From the NCBI GenBank assembly GCA_030147525.1, contig JASBVF010000020.1, forward strand, positions 1 through 64,000: a stretch of 64,000 bases of DNA, given 5' to 3'. The notes beneath the pieces were generated by a model. That model saw nothing but the letters and a program-made list of their open reading frames with translations, was not told where the DNA came from and did not search any database. The stretch's first letter is position 1, and each line of letters starts with the position of its first letter. A program made the position numbers and the translations under genes. This document shows, one piece after another, positions 7,455 through 19,400 of the stretch. The stretch is from Bacteroidota bacterium (GTDB lineage Bacteria; Bacteroidota; Bacteroidia; Chitinophagales; Saprospiraceae).

Positions 7455-9437
7455 TCACTTGTTCAGGTAAACCACCACCTCCACCCGGCGGTTTTGCCAT
7501 TTCGGACGGTTATTTTGCGCTTCGCCTTTCCCTTCAATGTAGATCTTATCCACCCGCACGCCTTTGTTTTTCAGATGAACGCCCACCGTCTTGGCCCGCT
7601 TTTCCGAGAGGGCGAGGTTGTACACATCCGTACCGATATCGTCGGCGTAACCGATGATTTCCACGTTTTGAACGGACTTCCCGGAAAAGGCATCTTCCAG
7701 AAAGCTATCCAGCTTGTCCACGTCGGCAGGCTTCATTTCCGCTCCGTCGAAATCAAACAGGATGGCGTGGCGCATTTCCAGGGTTTGGGAAGGATTAAGG
7801 GCCGGCACTGCCCTTGCTTCTGTCAATTCGCCCTGGTAAACCGGCAGTCGGAACAAGGGATCGAGCAGCAGGTTCAGGTTGTAGTAAGCCCGGTTGTCCC
7901 ACTTTGGAATGGCGAACTGGTTGCGGTAGGGATGATAATCTTCCGCCCGGATGTCCATGCGCAGCGTATCGAACGCTTTCACACACAGAAAAAAGCGGCC
8001 GTTCTCATCCGTTTCCACCGCAGGGCGGTTGTCAAAACGCACCACCGTTTTCACCGGAAGCTGCGTGATGGAATCCCTGACATACCCCTCGACGTAGGTA
8101 ATCGGCTCGCTGGACAGTTGTTCCGGTAATTCAAACTTGTAAATATCCATACCGCCCTGTCCTCCTGCACGATTGGAGGAGAAATAGCCCGTTTTACCAT
8201 CAGCTGTCAGGTAAATACCGAGCTCCCGGTAAGAGGAATTGACAGGCATACCGAGGTTAACGGCATAATCCCAGGTGCCGTCCTCCTTCATGCGGGTCAT
8301 AAAAATATCCTGCTCCCCCAGGCCAAGGTGACCGGTGGAAGAGAAGTACAGCACTTTTTCATCATTGGATATAAAAGGCGCTTCCTCATCGCCGGAAGTG
8401 TTGACATTCGGGCCGAGGTTCTCGGGTTCGCTCCAACGCCCGTCATTCATTTTGCGGCTGAGCCAGATATCCGTACCGCCGAATCCGCCCTCCCGGTTAC
8501 TGGCGAAATACAAGGTTCCGCCGTCGCAACTGATACTCGCCTGCGACTCCCAGCCGCCGGAATTGGCATATCCCGTTACCGGTTTTTCATCGTAAACACG
8601 GTGGCCTTCCATCCTCGCCTCCCAGATATCGCAGGGTCCCAGCACCGCCTGACGCTGACAGGCCGTGAAAAACATCCTGCGCCCGTCCCTCACCATCGAA
8701 ATCATCCCCTCGTTTTCTCTGGAGTTGAAGCCGTCGACGGGTTCGCCGGAGCGCCATTCCCCTTTGGGTCTGGAGCTGAAATACAGGTTCTCGTCCGACT
8801 TCTCATTTTTGCGGGTCGTGTAGTAGATGGTGTTGCCATCATTGGTCAGATACGGAAAATATTCATCGGCGCCGGAGTTGATGGCGCTGCCGAGGTTGGT
8901 CACCCCGGGAATGTTCCAGAAGGTCATCGAGTCCAGTGCGACCGTGCAGGCACGAATGCTGCCGGGCAGTTTCTCGTAGTAGGATTCCTCGATCTTTTGT
9001 TCTTCCAGGCCGTTGTAGGCGAAGTAGGCCGCTTCAATGTTGCGCAGCGAATCGAATTGCTCGAAGTAAGCCAAAGCCTGCTTGTACTTGCCGGTTTGAT
9101 AAAACATTTTACCTGCTTCGTAGTACAGCGCCCTGGAAAAGCGGGGGTTGCCTTCAAGCGCTTTGAGGTAAAACTTCGAAGCTTCCTCAAACTCGCCCAT
9201 CAACTCGTAGCAGGCTCCCGCACTTCGCATGGCCGGCGCAAACTCCGGGAATTTCTTGAGGACTTTTTTAAAACTGGACAGCGCATCCTTGTATTTCAGC
9301 TGCAGCAGGGCCTTTTCGCCTTCGTGGTGAATCTTGACGTATTCCTCCGGAATGATGTAAATCCTGGCAGGCTCTTCCTGAGCTTTCAAATGAAAAAAAC
9401 AGAGCGTCAATGTGAGAATGAGTAAAACTTTGGGCAT
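7455..9437 (-). CDS. PorE-like OmpA-family protein (TPR, PD40 propeller, CRD, OmpA)
   Basis: A 660-residue periplasmic/outer-membrane protein. The start at 9437 (MPKVLLILTLTLCFFHLKAQ) gives a type I signal peptide. Domain order: tetratricopeptide repeats about 30-160 (ALLQLKYKDALSSFKKVLKK); PD40/WD40-like propeller about 190-430 (TLYFASNREGGFGGTDIW, VLYFSSTGHLGLGEQDIF, GYFSSNRAGGQGGMDIYKF); a carboxypeptidase-regulatory-like domain about 435-520; and an OmpA peptidoglycan-binding domain about 550-660 (ILFDFDGAEMKP, YADDIGTDVYNLALSEKRA, NRRVEVVV). This is the T9SS PorE architecture, but PorE of Porphyromonas is a lipoprotein and no lipobox is seen here. It may be a PorE paralogue. Co-directional with the CAP gene downstream. 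Confidence 0.88.
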   Translation of the reverse strand: MPKVLLILTLTLCFFHLKAQEEPARIYIIPEEYVKIHHEGEKALLQLKYKDALSSFKKVLKKFPEFAPAMRSAGACYELMGEFEEASKFYLKALEGNPRFSRALYYEAGKMFYQTGKYKQALAYFEQFDSLRNIEAAYFAYNGLEEQKIEESYYEKLPGSIRACTVALDSMTFWNIPGVTNLGSAINSGADEYFPYLTNDGNTIYYTTRKNEKSDENLYFSSRPKGEWRSGEPVDGFNSRENEGMISMVRDGRRMFFTACQRQAVLGPCDIWEARMEGHRVYDEKPVTGYANSGGWESQASISCDGGTLYFASNREGGFGGTDIWLSRKMNDGRWSEPENLGPNVNTSGDEEAPFISNDEKVLYFSSTGHLGLGEQDIFMTRMKEDGTWDYAVNLGMPVNSSYRELGIYLTADGKTGYFSSNRAGGQGGMDIYKFELPEQLSSEPITYVEGYVRDSITQLPVKTVVRFDNRPAVETDENGRFFLCVKAFDTLRMDIRAEDYHPYRNQFAIPKWDNRAYYNLNLLLDPLFRLPVYQGELTEARAVPALNPSQTLEMRHAILFDFDGAEMKPADVDKLDSFLEDAFSGKSVQNVEIIGYADDIGTDVYNLALSEKRAKTVGVHLKNKGVRVDKIYIEGKGEAQNNRPKWQNRRVEVVVYLNK

Positions 9438-9833
9438 TTCCTGAGTGGGTTTTAAAACCAGTTTGTGCGGCAAAAATAGGGAATCGGCTCATGAACGAAG
9501 GTTGTCTACCCTCAATTGTAAAACATAACTAAAACGGAGTGAACAATTTAGGGTTTCAAAAAATATACCTTATCGAGATGCTGAGAAAAATCATGCCCCG
9601 TTAGGGTTAAAACACATCGCTTTTCAACACTCGTGCGATGAACTTTACGTTTTAAAACATAAACAACTTGTACATGATATAAATCTACCTGCCTTTTTTT
9701 ATCGTAATTACTACCAGCACTTGAACTTTTCAGTTCGCTTTTTAAAAACAGCCTGGCTCGTAACACCGCAGCCACCCTGTGAAACCCGGGAACGAAAATT
9801 CATTTGTTGAAACATTTTAAAATCCACTAACCC
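9438..9833. other. gene-free stretch
   Basis: About 395 bases between the divergent PorE-like and outer-membrane barrel genes. The only sizeable minus-strand frame (75 residues) has no domain or start context. Promoters for both genes are expected here; I could not pick a convincing TAnnTTTG with a spaced TTTG. Confidence 0.45.
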
Positions 9834-10424
9834 ATGAGGAACTCCATTTTTTCTCTCATCATTGGCAGTTTGATTTTTACAAGTATCAACCTTTCAGGCC
9901 AGACACCCTCCATCGGAAAATTTAACATCAGCGCAGGCATTGGCCTGGTTCCTACGTTTGTAGGTGATGCTACGAACATGAACGTACCTCCGCTCAGCCT
10001 GAGAATTGGCTACCAGGTAGCTCCCAGCATCAATCTAAGCGCTTTTGGCGGCTTTTCTTCCTACACACTGGCTTCTCCCTACCTCATCTCCGACGGAAAG
10101 GCTGCAACCCTTAGCAACAAGCAGTACCTCGCCGGCGTCCGGGGTGAAGTCCGAAAGGATTTTTCAGGCAAATTTGACATCTACGGCGGCGGCATGCTCG
10201 GGTACACCCACGCTTCTACCCGGGAGTTTGATCCTGCAACGAACGAGACCGTCGTACGTCCTCCAAAAACGCCGTCACCTTACAACCCGAACGGACCCGA
10301 CAACGGCCTGCTTTACGCCGGTTTCATCGGTTCCACCTATTACCTGCACCCGGGAATCGGCGCTTTTGCTGAAATCGGTTACGGTGTATCGCTTTTCAAC
10401 GTAGGATTTACCGTCAGGATGTAA
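9834..10424 (+). CDS. outer-membrane beta-barrel protein
   Basis: A 196-residue protein with a clear signal peptide (MRNSIFSLIIGSLIFTSINL, then SGQ). The rest shows alternating hydrophobic/aromatic strands with glycine-rich turns: FNISAGIGLVPTFVGD, LRIGYQVAPSINLSAFGGFS, FDIYGGGMLGYTHAS, and a final AEIGYGVSLFNVGFTVRM strand ending on a hydrophobic-aromatic pattern. This matches small 8-stranded Bacteroidota barrels; the ligand or role is unknown. It has its own intrinsic terminator. Its convergent neighbour is the sigma-54 activator. Confidence 0.75.
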   Translation: MRNSIFSLIIGSLIFTSINLSGQTPSIGKFNISAGIGLVPTFVGDATNMNVPPLSLRIGYQVAPSINLSAFGGFSSYTLASPYLISDGKAATLSNKQYLAGVRGEVRKDFSGKFDIYGGGMLGYTHASTREFDPATNETVVRPPKTPSPYNPNGPDNGLLYAGFIGSTYYLHPGIGAFAEIGYGVSLFNVGFTVRM

Positions 10425-10433
10425 GGAAAACAC

Positions 10434-10475
10434 AAAGCGGCCATGCGCAACAGAATGCACGCATGGCCGCTTTTT
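10434..10475 (+). terminator. intrinsic terminator after the barrel gene
   Basis: Stem aaagcggccatgcg (10434-10447) pairs with cgcatggccgcttt (10460-10473) around a 12-base loop and is followed by a T-run, ten bases after the stop codon. It may also serve the convergent gene. Confidence 0.8.
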
Positions 10476-10492
10476 CAAAAAAAGCTTACTGC

Positions 10493-11770
10493 TCACTGCA
10501 AATCATATTCCTTGATTTTCCGGTAGAGCGTTCTCTCTGAAATACCGAGATCCTGAGCGGCTTCTTTCCGGCGGTTGTTGTGCTTTTTCAGCGCCTTTAG
10601 GATCAGGTCTTTCTCCATGTCCATCAGGTTCAGGCTTTCCTCCACCACCTCTGCCTTGTCAAAATCTTTCTCCGGCCTTTCGATGATGATCGGCTTCGTG
10701 TGGTCGGCAGGTTCGGCATGGCTGACAGGCGGCATGTCTCTTTTTGAAGCAACCGGAAAACCTGCATCCTCCTGCGAAAACGAGGGGTAGGAAGGCTGCT
10801 GCAAAGCCTTGATGCTGCTGGTGTCCGGCATCTCCAGGTCATTCTGCCGAATGAGTTCGAAGACAAGATTTTTCAGGTCATTCAGGTCGCTCTTCATGTC
10901 AAATAAGAACTTGAAGAGAATTTCCCTTTCCTGAAAACTTTCCGAACTGCGGCTGCTGTCGGGGATCATCGGCAGGTTTCGCTTTCCGATATTCGGGACG
11001 AATTGGGTCAGTTCTTCGGCAGTCACCATCCGGTTCTCGGAGAGGATTGAGATTTGCTCCGCTACATTTTTCAATTCCCGGATATTGCCGGGCCAGCGGT
11101 AGTTTTCAAGCAGGTAGCGGGCTTGGTCGTCCAACCTCACAGGGTCAATCCGGTATCGCTCCGCAATGTCGCTGGAGAATTTTCGGAAAAGCAGGTAAAT
11201 ATCCTCCCGGCGATCTTTCAGCGCCGGTATTTTGATAGGTACGGTGTTGAGTCGGTAGTAGAGGTCTTCCCGGAATTTCCCCTTGCGCATGCGCTCTTCC
11301 AGGTCCACGTTGGTGGCGGCTATTACCCGTACATCGGTGGTCTGCACTTTAGATGACCCCACTCTGATAAATTCGCCTGATTCCAGCACACGCAGCAGAA
11401 AAGCCTGCGTGTCCAACGGCATTTCTGAAACCTCGTCCAGAAAAATAGTACCCGTATCAGCTGTTTCAAAATAGCCCTTACGGTCAGCCGTGGCGCCGGT
11501 AAAAGCGCCTTTTTCATGGCCAAAAAGTTCGGAGTTGATGGTGCCGGCCGGAATGGCGCCGCAGTTCACGGCGATGAATTGATTGTGTTTCCGGGGGCTG
11601 AGAGAGTGGATGATTTTTGAAATATTCTCCTTCCCTACCCCGCTTTCCCCGCTGATGAGAACGGTCAGGTCGGTGGCAGCGACACGCTCTGCTGTTTCCA
11701 AAGCCCGGTCAAGCAACGAGGAGTTGCCGATGATACCGAAGCGTAGTTTTATGGACTGTAAGTTTGACAT
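10493..11770 (-). CDS. sigma-54-interacting transcriptional activator (AAA+ and Fis-type HTH)
   Basis: A 425-residue enhancer-binding protein lacking an N-terminal receiver domain. The AAA+ domain has Walker A GESGVGKE at 41-48, the sigma-54 contact loop GAFTGA at 88-93, and Walker B TIFLDEVSEMP near 110. The arginine-finger region includes FREDLYYRLNTVPIKIP. The C-terminus (about 385-425) is a Fis/HTH_8 domain (RRKEAAQDLGISERTLYRKI). Between them lies a linker of about 100 variable residues. The gene follows miaB on the same strand after 59 bases, an arrangement common in Bacteroidota. Its regulon is unknown. With no sensor domain, activity is presumably controlled by level or by a partner (inference). 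Confidence 0.92.
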   Translation of the reverse strand: MSNLQSIKLRFGIIGNSSLLDRALETAERVAATDLTVLISGESGVGKENISKIIHSLSPRKHNQFIAVNCGAIPAGTINSELFGHEKGAFTGATADRKGYFETADTGTIFLDEVSEMPLDTQAFLLRVLESGEFIRVGSSKVQTTDVRVIAATNVDLEERMRKGKFREDLYYRLNTVPIKIPALKDRREDIYLLFRKFSSDIAERYRIDPVRLDDQARYLLENYRWPGNIRELKNVAEQISILSENRMVTAEELTQFVPNIGKRNLPMIPDSSRSSESFQEREILFKFLFDMKSDLNDLKNLVFELIRQNDLEMPDTSSIKALQQPSYPSFSQEDAGFPVASKRDMPPVSHAEPADHTKPIIIERPEKDFDKAEVVEESLNLMDMEKDLILKALKKHNNRRKEAAQDLGISERTLYRKIKEYDLQ

Positions 11771-11829
11771 AGTTTTTATTGGAGGTGAAAAATTCGGGGT
11801 GAGAAGCGACGGTGGCGCATCCTCCCTTT

Positions 11830-13263
11830 TTAAACCTCGCTGCTCACCTCTCCTATTAACGTTGCGCTGGTAGCATCGTTCACCTTCACCCTTACGTAAT
11901 CGCCTGGTTTTAAACCGTTTACCTTCGGAAAAACAATCATTTTATTCTGGGTGTTTCGGCCTTTGAAATGTTGGTCTGACTTCTTCGAGTCGCCTTCGAT
12001 CAGCACTTTGAAAGTCTTGCCGATGTCGGCCTGATTGTGCTTGAAGGACACCTGGTTTTGTAAACGAACGATCTCCGACAAACGGCGTTTTTTCACATCC
12101 TGCGGAATGTCGTCCTCGTATTTCCGGGCAGCCAGCGTACCCGGGCGCTCGGAGTAAAAAAACATGTAGGACATGCTGTAGTTTGCCCATTCGATCATGC
12201 TCAGCGTGTCCTTGTGTTCCTCCTCCGTTTCCGTACAAAAACCGGTGATAATGTCAGAGCTGATAGCACATTCCGGCATGATGCGGTAAATGGCTTCCAC
12301 CCGGTTCATGTACCATTCCCGGTCGTAGGTGCGATTCATCAGGTTAAGTACCCGGCTGTTGCCGCTCTGCACCGGCAGGTGAATGTACTTGCAGATATTT
12401 TCATGACGAGCCATCGTATGCAACACTTCGTCGGTGATATCCTTCGGGTGCGAAGTAGAGAAACGAATGCGCAGATCAGGATGCACGAGCGCTGTCATTT
12501 CGAGCAGCTGTGCAAAATTAACTACCTCGCCGGTATCAGGGTGCTGCCACTTGTAGCTGTCTACGTTTTGGCCAAGCAAGGTCACCTCCCGGTAACCATT
12601 TTCAAACAAATCCTTTGCTTCCGCAACGATGCTGTAGCAATCACGGCTGCGTTCACGGCCACGGGTGTAAGGCACAACGCAGAAAGAACACATGTTGTCG
12701 CAGCCCCGCATGATGGAAATGAAGGCAGTCACGCCGTTGCTGTCGAGGCGGAGCGGGCTGATGTCAGCGTAAGTTTCTTCTCTTGAAAGGAAAACGTTGA
12801 CGCCTTTTTCACCGTCTTCAGCGGTCGCCACCAGGTTTGGCAGATCCCGGTAAGCATCCGGTCCGATCACCAGATCGACCAGTTTTTCTTCTTCCAGAAA
12901 TTTGCTTTTCAAACGCTCGGCCATGCAGCCCAGCACGCCGACCATGGTGCCGGGGCGGTTCCGCTTTATTTTATCAAAAATCCGAAGACGCTGCCGCACA
13001 GTATCCTCTGCCTTTTCCCGGATGGAACAGGTGTTTACGAGAATAAGGTCGGCATTTTCCATATTCCGGGTCGGGCTGAAACCCACCTCGGACAGAATGC
13101 TCGCCACGATTTCACTGTCGCTAAAATTCATCTGACAGCCATAGCTTTCGATGTAAAAATGCCTGCCGCCGTCATTGGCGGTTTCTTTGAAAAAAACTTC
13201 TCCCTGCTTCGTTTCGTCGATCTCTTTGCGGATCCCCATCAGGGTTGGATTATTGTCGTACAT
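11830..13263 (-). CDS. miaB: tRNA-2-methylthio-N6-dimethylallyladenosine synthase MiaB
   Basis: A 477-residue radical-SAM methylthiotransferase that adds the methylthio group to i6A37 of tRNAs. The N-terminal UPF0004 domain carries three cluster cysteines in [25 protein letters not shown] and [10 protein letters not shown]. The radical-SAM CxxxCxxC motif is [21 protein letters not shown]-terminal TRAM domain ends the protein ([10 protein letters not shown]...[10 protein letters not shown]). Length and motif order match MiaB rather than the related MtaB or RimO. It is the first gene of a probable two-gene operon with the sigma-54 activator. Confidence 0.96.
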   Translation of the reverse strand: MYDNNPTLMGIRKEIDETKQGEVFFKETANDGGRHFYIESYGCQMNFSDSEIVASILSEVGFSPTRNMENADLILVNTCSIREKAEDTVRQRLRIFDKIKRNRPGTMVGVLGCMAERLKSKFLEEEKLVDLVIGPDAYRDLPNLVATAEDGEKGVNVFLSREETYADISPLRLDSNGVTAFISIMRGCDNMCSFCVVPYTRGRERSRDCYSIVAEAKDLFENGYREVTLLGQNVDSYKWQHPDTGEVVNFAQLLEMTALVHPDLRIRFSTSHPKDITDEVLHTMARHENICKYIHLPVQSGNSRVLNLMNRTYDREWYMNRVEAIYRIMPECAISSDIITGFCTETEEEHKDTLSMIEWANYSMSYMFFYSERPGTLAARKYEDDIPQDVKKRRLSEIVRLQNQVSFKHNQADIGKTFKVLIEGDSKKSDQHFKGRNTQNKMIVFPKVNGLKPGDYVRVKVNDATSATLIGEVSSEV

Positions 13264-13286
13264 AGTTAATTTTCAATTTAGGGGTG

Positions 13287-13294
13287 CAAAGATA
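13287..13294 (-). promoter_or_regulatory. candidate -7 element of miaB
   Basis: On the minus strand this reads TATCTTTG, a match to TAnnTTTG, 23 bases before the miaB ATG. A TTTG lies 22 bases further upstream (13317-13320 complement), slightly longer than the usual 19-21 spacing. Confidence 0.45.
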
Positions 13295-13331
13295 AAATTT
13301 TTACCACGAGCGGTGACAAAATGTCATGTAA

Positions 13332-13366
13332 TAAAAATGCCGTGAATGAAACGGGTCATTCACGGC
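13332..13366 (-). terminator. intrinsic terminator of the giant adhesin gene
   Basis: Inverted pair tgccgtgaatga (13338-13349) and tcattcacggca (13355-13366) with a 5-base loop. On the minus strand the stem is followed by TTTTT, about 110 bases after the adhesin stop codon. Confidence 0.7.
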
Positions 13367-13476
13367 ACGGGAGCATCACTGAAAATTACTCTAAAAACGC
13401 CGGTTAAAGTTCAGAAACAGGCTGCCTCACGGCTTTTTCAGCTTTCGCTCATTTTATTTGATGAAAAGCGCAGTTT

Positions 13477-16400
13477 CTATCGCATCAGGGTCACATCACC
13501 CTGGTAAATTTCAACTGAGCCATCTGTAAATTCTATCTCGGCGAACCAGGTGAAAACACCTGGATTCATAAACTCACCTTTGTGTCTGCCATCCCAGCCA
13601 ATCGCCGGATCGTTGGGTTGGAAGTTAAAGTATTGGTACATCGTTTCACCCCAGCGGTTGAATACCAGGAAGGAACGAACCCGAGCCACACTTGCACCAC
13701 CGAATACACCAAAGTAATCGTTGTATCCGTCGTCGTTCGGAGAGAAGGCATTCGGCACGTAAACCGGACGTTTCTTTTCAACGAACACCGTGATGTTATC
13801 CGTGTCACGGCAGCCGTCTTTATCTACCATCACGGAGAAGGTAGTCTGATCTGTAGGCAGCACGGTGATACTTGGGCAGGAAGCACAGGAATCAAGCCCT
13901 GCATTTGACCAGACGACCGTATCAAGCTGGGCGTAAGGCGGAGTTGTGATAATGGTGAGAACAAGCTCATCACCAAGGTCAACAACCGGATCATTGCCTT
14001 CGAAGTTACCCTGAATTTCTACTGTCACTTCCTGAGGTTCACCGACAGCGAAGTTCACGGTTGTTTCACAACCGGATGCATCGATGATAACCAGGGTATG
14101 CTGGCCCGGTGAAAGGTTGGTAAATTGTTTCTGCGCAGAGAAGGGAGATCCATCAAACGAACACAAGTAAGGCGGATCACCATCCGTGATGCTGTCAATC
14201 ACAATGAAGCCATCATTCCGGCCAAAACAACTTACATCCGAAATCGAAATGTGCGGATCAGGCGTAGTGATGGATTCAGCCACGACCACCACATCCGTGC
14301 TGGAGCATCCCGCAGCGTTGGTTACGGTCAAGGTGTAAGTTCCCGGTGCTGAAGTCGTCGGCGCAGCAATGGTTGAATCTGAAACAACCCCTCCTGTCCA
14401 ATGGTAAGTCAAACCTGGCGTCGTATTGGCGCCACCAAGGTTTACAGTTGAAATATCACAGTTGAGCTGCAAATCCTGTCCGGCATCTGCCACTGGTAAT
14501 GGTGCTACCTCAATGGTGACAAATTCCGAGTCATTTGCACAAGGTGGCGTACCATTAACCGTGTAAGTATAAGTGTAAGTGCCGGGAGCAAGGGAGGCAA
14601 TATTGACTGTCCCTCCCGGTACGTTACCCTGCGGACCTGACCAGGTTCCGCCAGGATCAGCGCCGGTGAGTTGGTCATCCAAATCGACCGTTTGAGCGGT
14701 GTTGGCGCAAAACTCGAGGTCGCCGGTGGATGTACCGGCGTTAACGGTTGGATTAACCGTAATGGTCACACTTTGAGAAGCTGTATTCGAACAACCGGTT
14801 CCAATATCCTGAATAGACACCAATGTAATCGTTGTCGTAGTCGTAGGTGCAACATCAATCGGGATGTTACCGGCAATCGGAATCTGTACCGTCTGTGATT
14901 GACCGTTCTGCGTGTAGGTAACACTAAATGGCCCTGTACCTGTGATAGCCATGTTAATCGTTGCCGTTTCACCCTGGCAAATGGAGGTTGAACCAGTCAC
15001 GCCAACAGTTGGCAGCGCTCTGAAAATAACGGGAGTACCCGGTGCAACACTCAGACATGGATCTGAGGTTGAAACACCTCCGGAGCCGTTGTCATTACCC
15101 ACCACCGCACTGATGTAGTATTGTGTGTTGTAGGCAGTCACACCCGGTGTGAAGTTAAACGAAGGTGTGCTGTTTGTGGCCAACACGGTGCCCAGCGAAT
15201 TACCGCTGTTTGTGTGTAAAACATAAATCAGCACGTCGTCAGCGTCCAGCGCAAAACCTGTTGCATTCGGTGCATTGGCGCCCTGACCTTCACAAACCGA
15301 GATCAGCGTATTGCTCATCATACCCGCATCCGTCGTACAGTCGCAAACGACCAGTCCGTTAACCGTAGCCGGTCCGCAGGCATTGGCATCATCGATCTGG
15401 AAGGAATACGGCGTGCCGCTGGGGATCGGGTTACTGGTAAAGTTGCTGCCGTTCAATGTTCCGGAAGGAGTCACTGAGTAAGAAGCGGCATCACCCCCAA
15501 CAATCTGGAAGGATACGGTGTAGGTAGTGTTGGTTGGCTCGCAAACCGATGAAACCCCCACTGCCGAAGGTGGCGTATTCACCGAAACAATCGCATTGCC
15601 GCTAACGGTACCGTTACAATTGGAATCTGACAAACTCGTCAGGCTGTAAACATTTGTTGCAGGCGGTGAAACTGTAAAAGTATGCGGGCTGCTGTTGGCT
15701 GTCACAGTAACAGGGTTACCCGCAGCATTGATGTAGGTAAAAGTCCAGGGACCTACGCCGGTCAGGTTGACCGTCAGCGTTGCAGTCTGACCCGAACAAA
15801 TGCTGGCATCACCGCTCAGCTGGGCTGTAGGCACAGCATGGAAAGTGACCGGTTGCCCGGCGCCAATGCTCAGACATGGATCGTTCATCGCTACGCAACC
15901 ATTTCCATTGTCGTTACCTGCGACCGCAGAAATGAAATACTGCTGGCCGTAGGTCATGGTCGTACTGTTGAACGTAAACTGACCGGATGAATTCATGACA
16001 ATTGGCGTGCCGTTGCCGGTGTGCAGCATGTAACACAGGTTATCATTTGCATCCAGGACTTCGCCGCCCAGGTAATTTGGCATTGTCATGGCATTTCCGC
16101 AAACGCTCAGTGGCGTGGCGTCCATGTCGCCGGCAAGCGTGAGACAATCACAATCCACCAGCGGGTCTTCCACCACTACCGGTGGACAACCATGACCATC
16201 CGTTACATTGAAGATGTAGCCCTGTCCTTCCGGAATTTCATCGCTGCAAAACTGGTTGCCGGTGATGGTACCATTGGCAGGTGTCACGGCGTAGCCCGAA
16301 GGATCGCCGCCAATAATATCGAAGCAAACCGTGTAGCCTGTCCCTGTCGAATTGCAGGTGACCACAACGTTGGACACGGTTGGCGGTTGGTGAACGGTCA

Positions 16401-19400
16401 CGGTTTGTGTCTGGTTGACAGGCGCTGAGCAAAACTCATCATTCACCTGCGTTAAAACATAATCAGTCGTAGTATCCGGTGAAACGGTGTAGGTATATGG
16501 CGTCCCAACGATTCCGGTAATTTGCTGACCGTTGATCAATACCGACCAGGGAGAATCACCTGTCAGATCAATTGTCAGATCTGCAGACTCACCGGGGCAA
16601 ATTTCAACACCACCGCTGATGCTGGCTGAAGGTACTTCGTAAAACACAACCGGCGTACCGGCCGCAATGGAGAGGCATGGGTCCATTAAATCAATGGAGC
16701 CGGTTCCGTCATCAGTTCCTGCCACTGCAGAGATGTAGTAGGTTGTTCCGTAAGACATCGTTGCACCGTTGTAGCTAAACTCTGGCAAACTGTTGGTCGC
16801 AATCACTGTTCCCAGTGTATTGCTGGCTCCGGTATGAAGGTAGTACACGAGAATATCATCAGCATCGAGCACCGTACCTGCCGCATCCGTCGCACTAACT
16901 GGTCCGTCACCGCACTCTGTGATGGTCGCATTGTCCATATCTCCGGCCTCAGTCGTACAATCACAAACTACTACAGACTGTGAAATAGTTTTCGGTCCGC
17001 AACCGTTGGCATCGTCCACGACAATCGAGTAGCCGGTTCCTGTTGGGATCGGATCGCTGGTGAAAACACCACCGACAATATTGCCCGTTACTCCTGTTAC
17101 GGTGTAACTGGCCGGATCGCCGCCTGTGATTGTGAAACTAACCGTGTACGCTGTACTTGTTGCATTACATTCAACCAGCAGATTAGAAAACTGAACCGCC
17201 GTATTTACCGTAACAGAAGCATTACCACTAACAGTACCAGTACAGTTCACATCGTTCATGGCAGTGAGGCTGTAGCTGGTCGTAGTCGTTGGTGAAACTA
17301 CAAGCGTGTAAGGATTATTGGTAATACCATTCACTGTCTGCGTGGTAGTCCCGTTGTCATAGGTAATGCTCCAGGGGCCTTCTCCGGTGAAATTGACCGT
17401 TAAATTGGCAGAAGTCCCTGAACAAATCGCCGGAGTTCCACTCAAAGTAGCAGTTGGTATTTCATAAAACGTAACAGGGGTGCCCTGGGCAACCGCCAGA
17501 CAGCCGTCATTTAGATCCACGCCGCCTGCACCGTCATCGTCGCCTACCACTGCCGAGAGATAATAGGTGACGCCGTATGTCATCGTTGCAGGAATGAAGC
17601 TGACTTCAGGTGTTGCAGAAGTTGAAAGAATTGGCGGCACAATGCTGGTACCGTTTCCGGTATGAAGGATGAAAACCAGTGCATCGTTGCCATCAAACAC
17701 CTCGTTTGTATTGTCGTAAATACCGGTGACCGGGCCGTCACCACATTCTTCAATGGGCGTTTGGTCCATGTCCCCTACCTCAGTGGTACAATCACAGATG
17801 ACGGCATTGGCAGAAACAACAAAGGTGTCACAATGATTTCCGTCAAAAATATTGAAAGCGTAACCACTACCTGTTGGAATCGGATCACTGGTAAACATAT
17901 TACCGCTTAGTGTTCCGTTCGCCGGTTCCACTGTGTATGTTGCGGGATCGCCGTTGTTGATCGTAAAGGTTACAACGTAAGTCGTATTGGTCGGGTCGCA
18001 GGCAGTGTTGATCATGCTCGCAGTCGGTGAACTATTCACAGTGACCGTTGCTGAGCCCGAAGCTGTGCCGACACAGTTATTACCGCCGGTAACGCCGGTC
18101 AATTGGATATTTCCTGCCTGTGCCTGACCAATGTTCAGGGTGTAAGGGCTACTGTTGATGACGAGCGGAGCCTGCGCATTGCCGTTGACCGTCCAGTTAA
18201 CCGTCCAGGGTGAAGTTCCTGTCAGAGTAATTGTCAGCGGAGCCGGTTGTCCGCTACCCTGGCAAATATCCCCTGAACCACTGAGCGTTGCAGTCGGTTC
18301 CGGGTTCTGGGTTACCGTACCCGAACCGCTGAAAGTACCTGCACAGCCGCTGGCAGTGTTCACGCTGGTCAGCGTGTAAGTACCAGCTTGCGTTGCCGTC
18401 AGAGTATAAGGGCTGGAGGTAATATTTACTACAGTTGGTGTTCCTCCATTTATGGCGTATCCAACATCCCATGGGCCGGTGCCTGTGAGCGTAATTGTCA
18501 GAGGTACGCTTGGAGTTGTTCCCTGACAGAATTGTCCGGAGCCGCTGATGGTGCCGGATGGAGCCTGAATCACCGTAACGTTCTGGCAAGCCTGTGAACT
18601 GGTTCCACAACTATTCGTGGCTGAAACACAAACCTGACCAGTTGATGCCCCATTGAAGTCGATGGTAACACTTGAGCCGGAACCATTTATGGTTGCGCCG
18701 GTGGGGGCAGTCCAGTTATAGGTTACACCTGTTTGAGGCGAACCGACAGAAAAAGTAGGCGGAGCGCTGCTTGTACAGGCAGAAGTGGGACCATTGAGTG
18801 TCGGAACAGCCGGCGGTGAAGTAACATTGACGCTGAAGCACCCCTGGCTGTTGCCACATGAGTTGGTAGCAGTCACACAAACCTGACCCGCTCCCTGGGC
18901 TGCACCGCTGAAGTTTACGTTAATACTTGAACCTGACCCTGTAAATGAAGCACCGGTTGGAACCGTCCAGGCATAGGTTACACCTGATTGAGGGTTACTG
19001 ACGGTGTAGGTTTGAGCCTGGTTATTTGCGCAGACCGTAGCAGGCCCAGTCACTACCGGTTGTGCAGGAGTTGCCGTTACAGTGATAGGAATACAAGCAG
19101 GGGCAGAAGCACCGCATTGGTTATTGGCAGTGACACAAAGCTGCCCTCCGGAAGCGTTATTCCAGGTAACGGCAACAGTAGTTGTATTGACTTGCGTAAA
19201 CGGTTCACCATTCGGTGTGGTCCAGGTATAGCTTGTTGGAGCCGGGGTGCCATTAGGCGTTACGGTGTAGTTAACCGTCGTTCCCTGGCAGGGCGTTTGG
19301 TTACCGCTTACGGTTGGCATTTGTGGCACAGCATTGTTTTGAGTTACTGTGACACATTCAGTATCGAAGCAGGCAACACCGTTTCTCTCATGCGTAACCG

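Noticed and set aside
9548-9775. 75-residue minus frame
   Set aside because: No domain, signal or conserved look, and the interval is the expected divergent promoter region.
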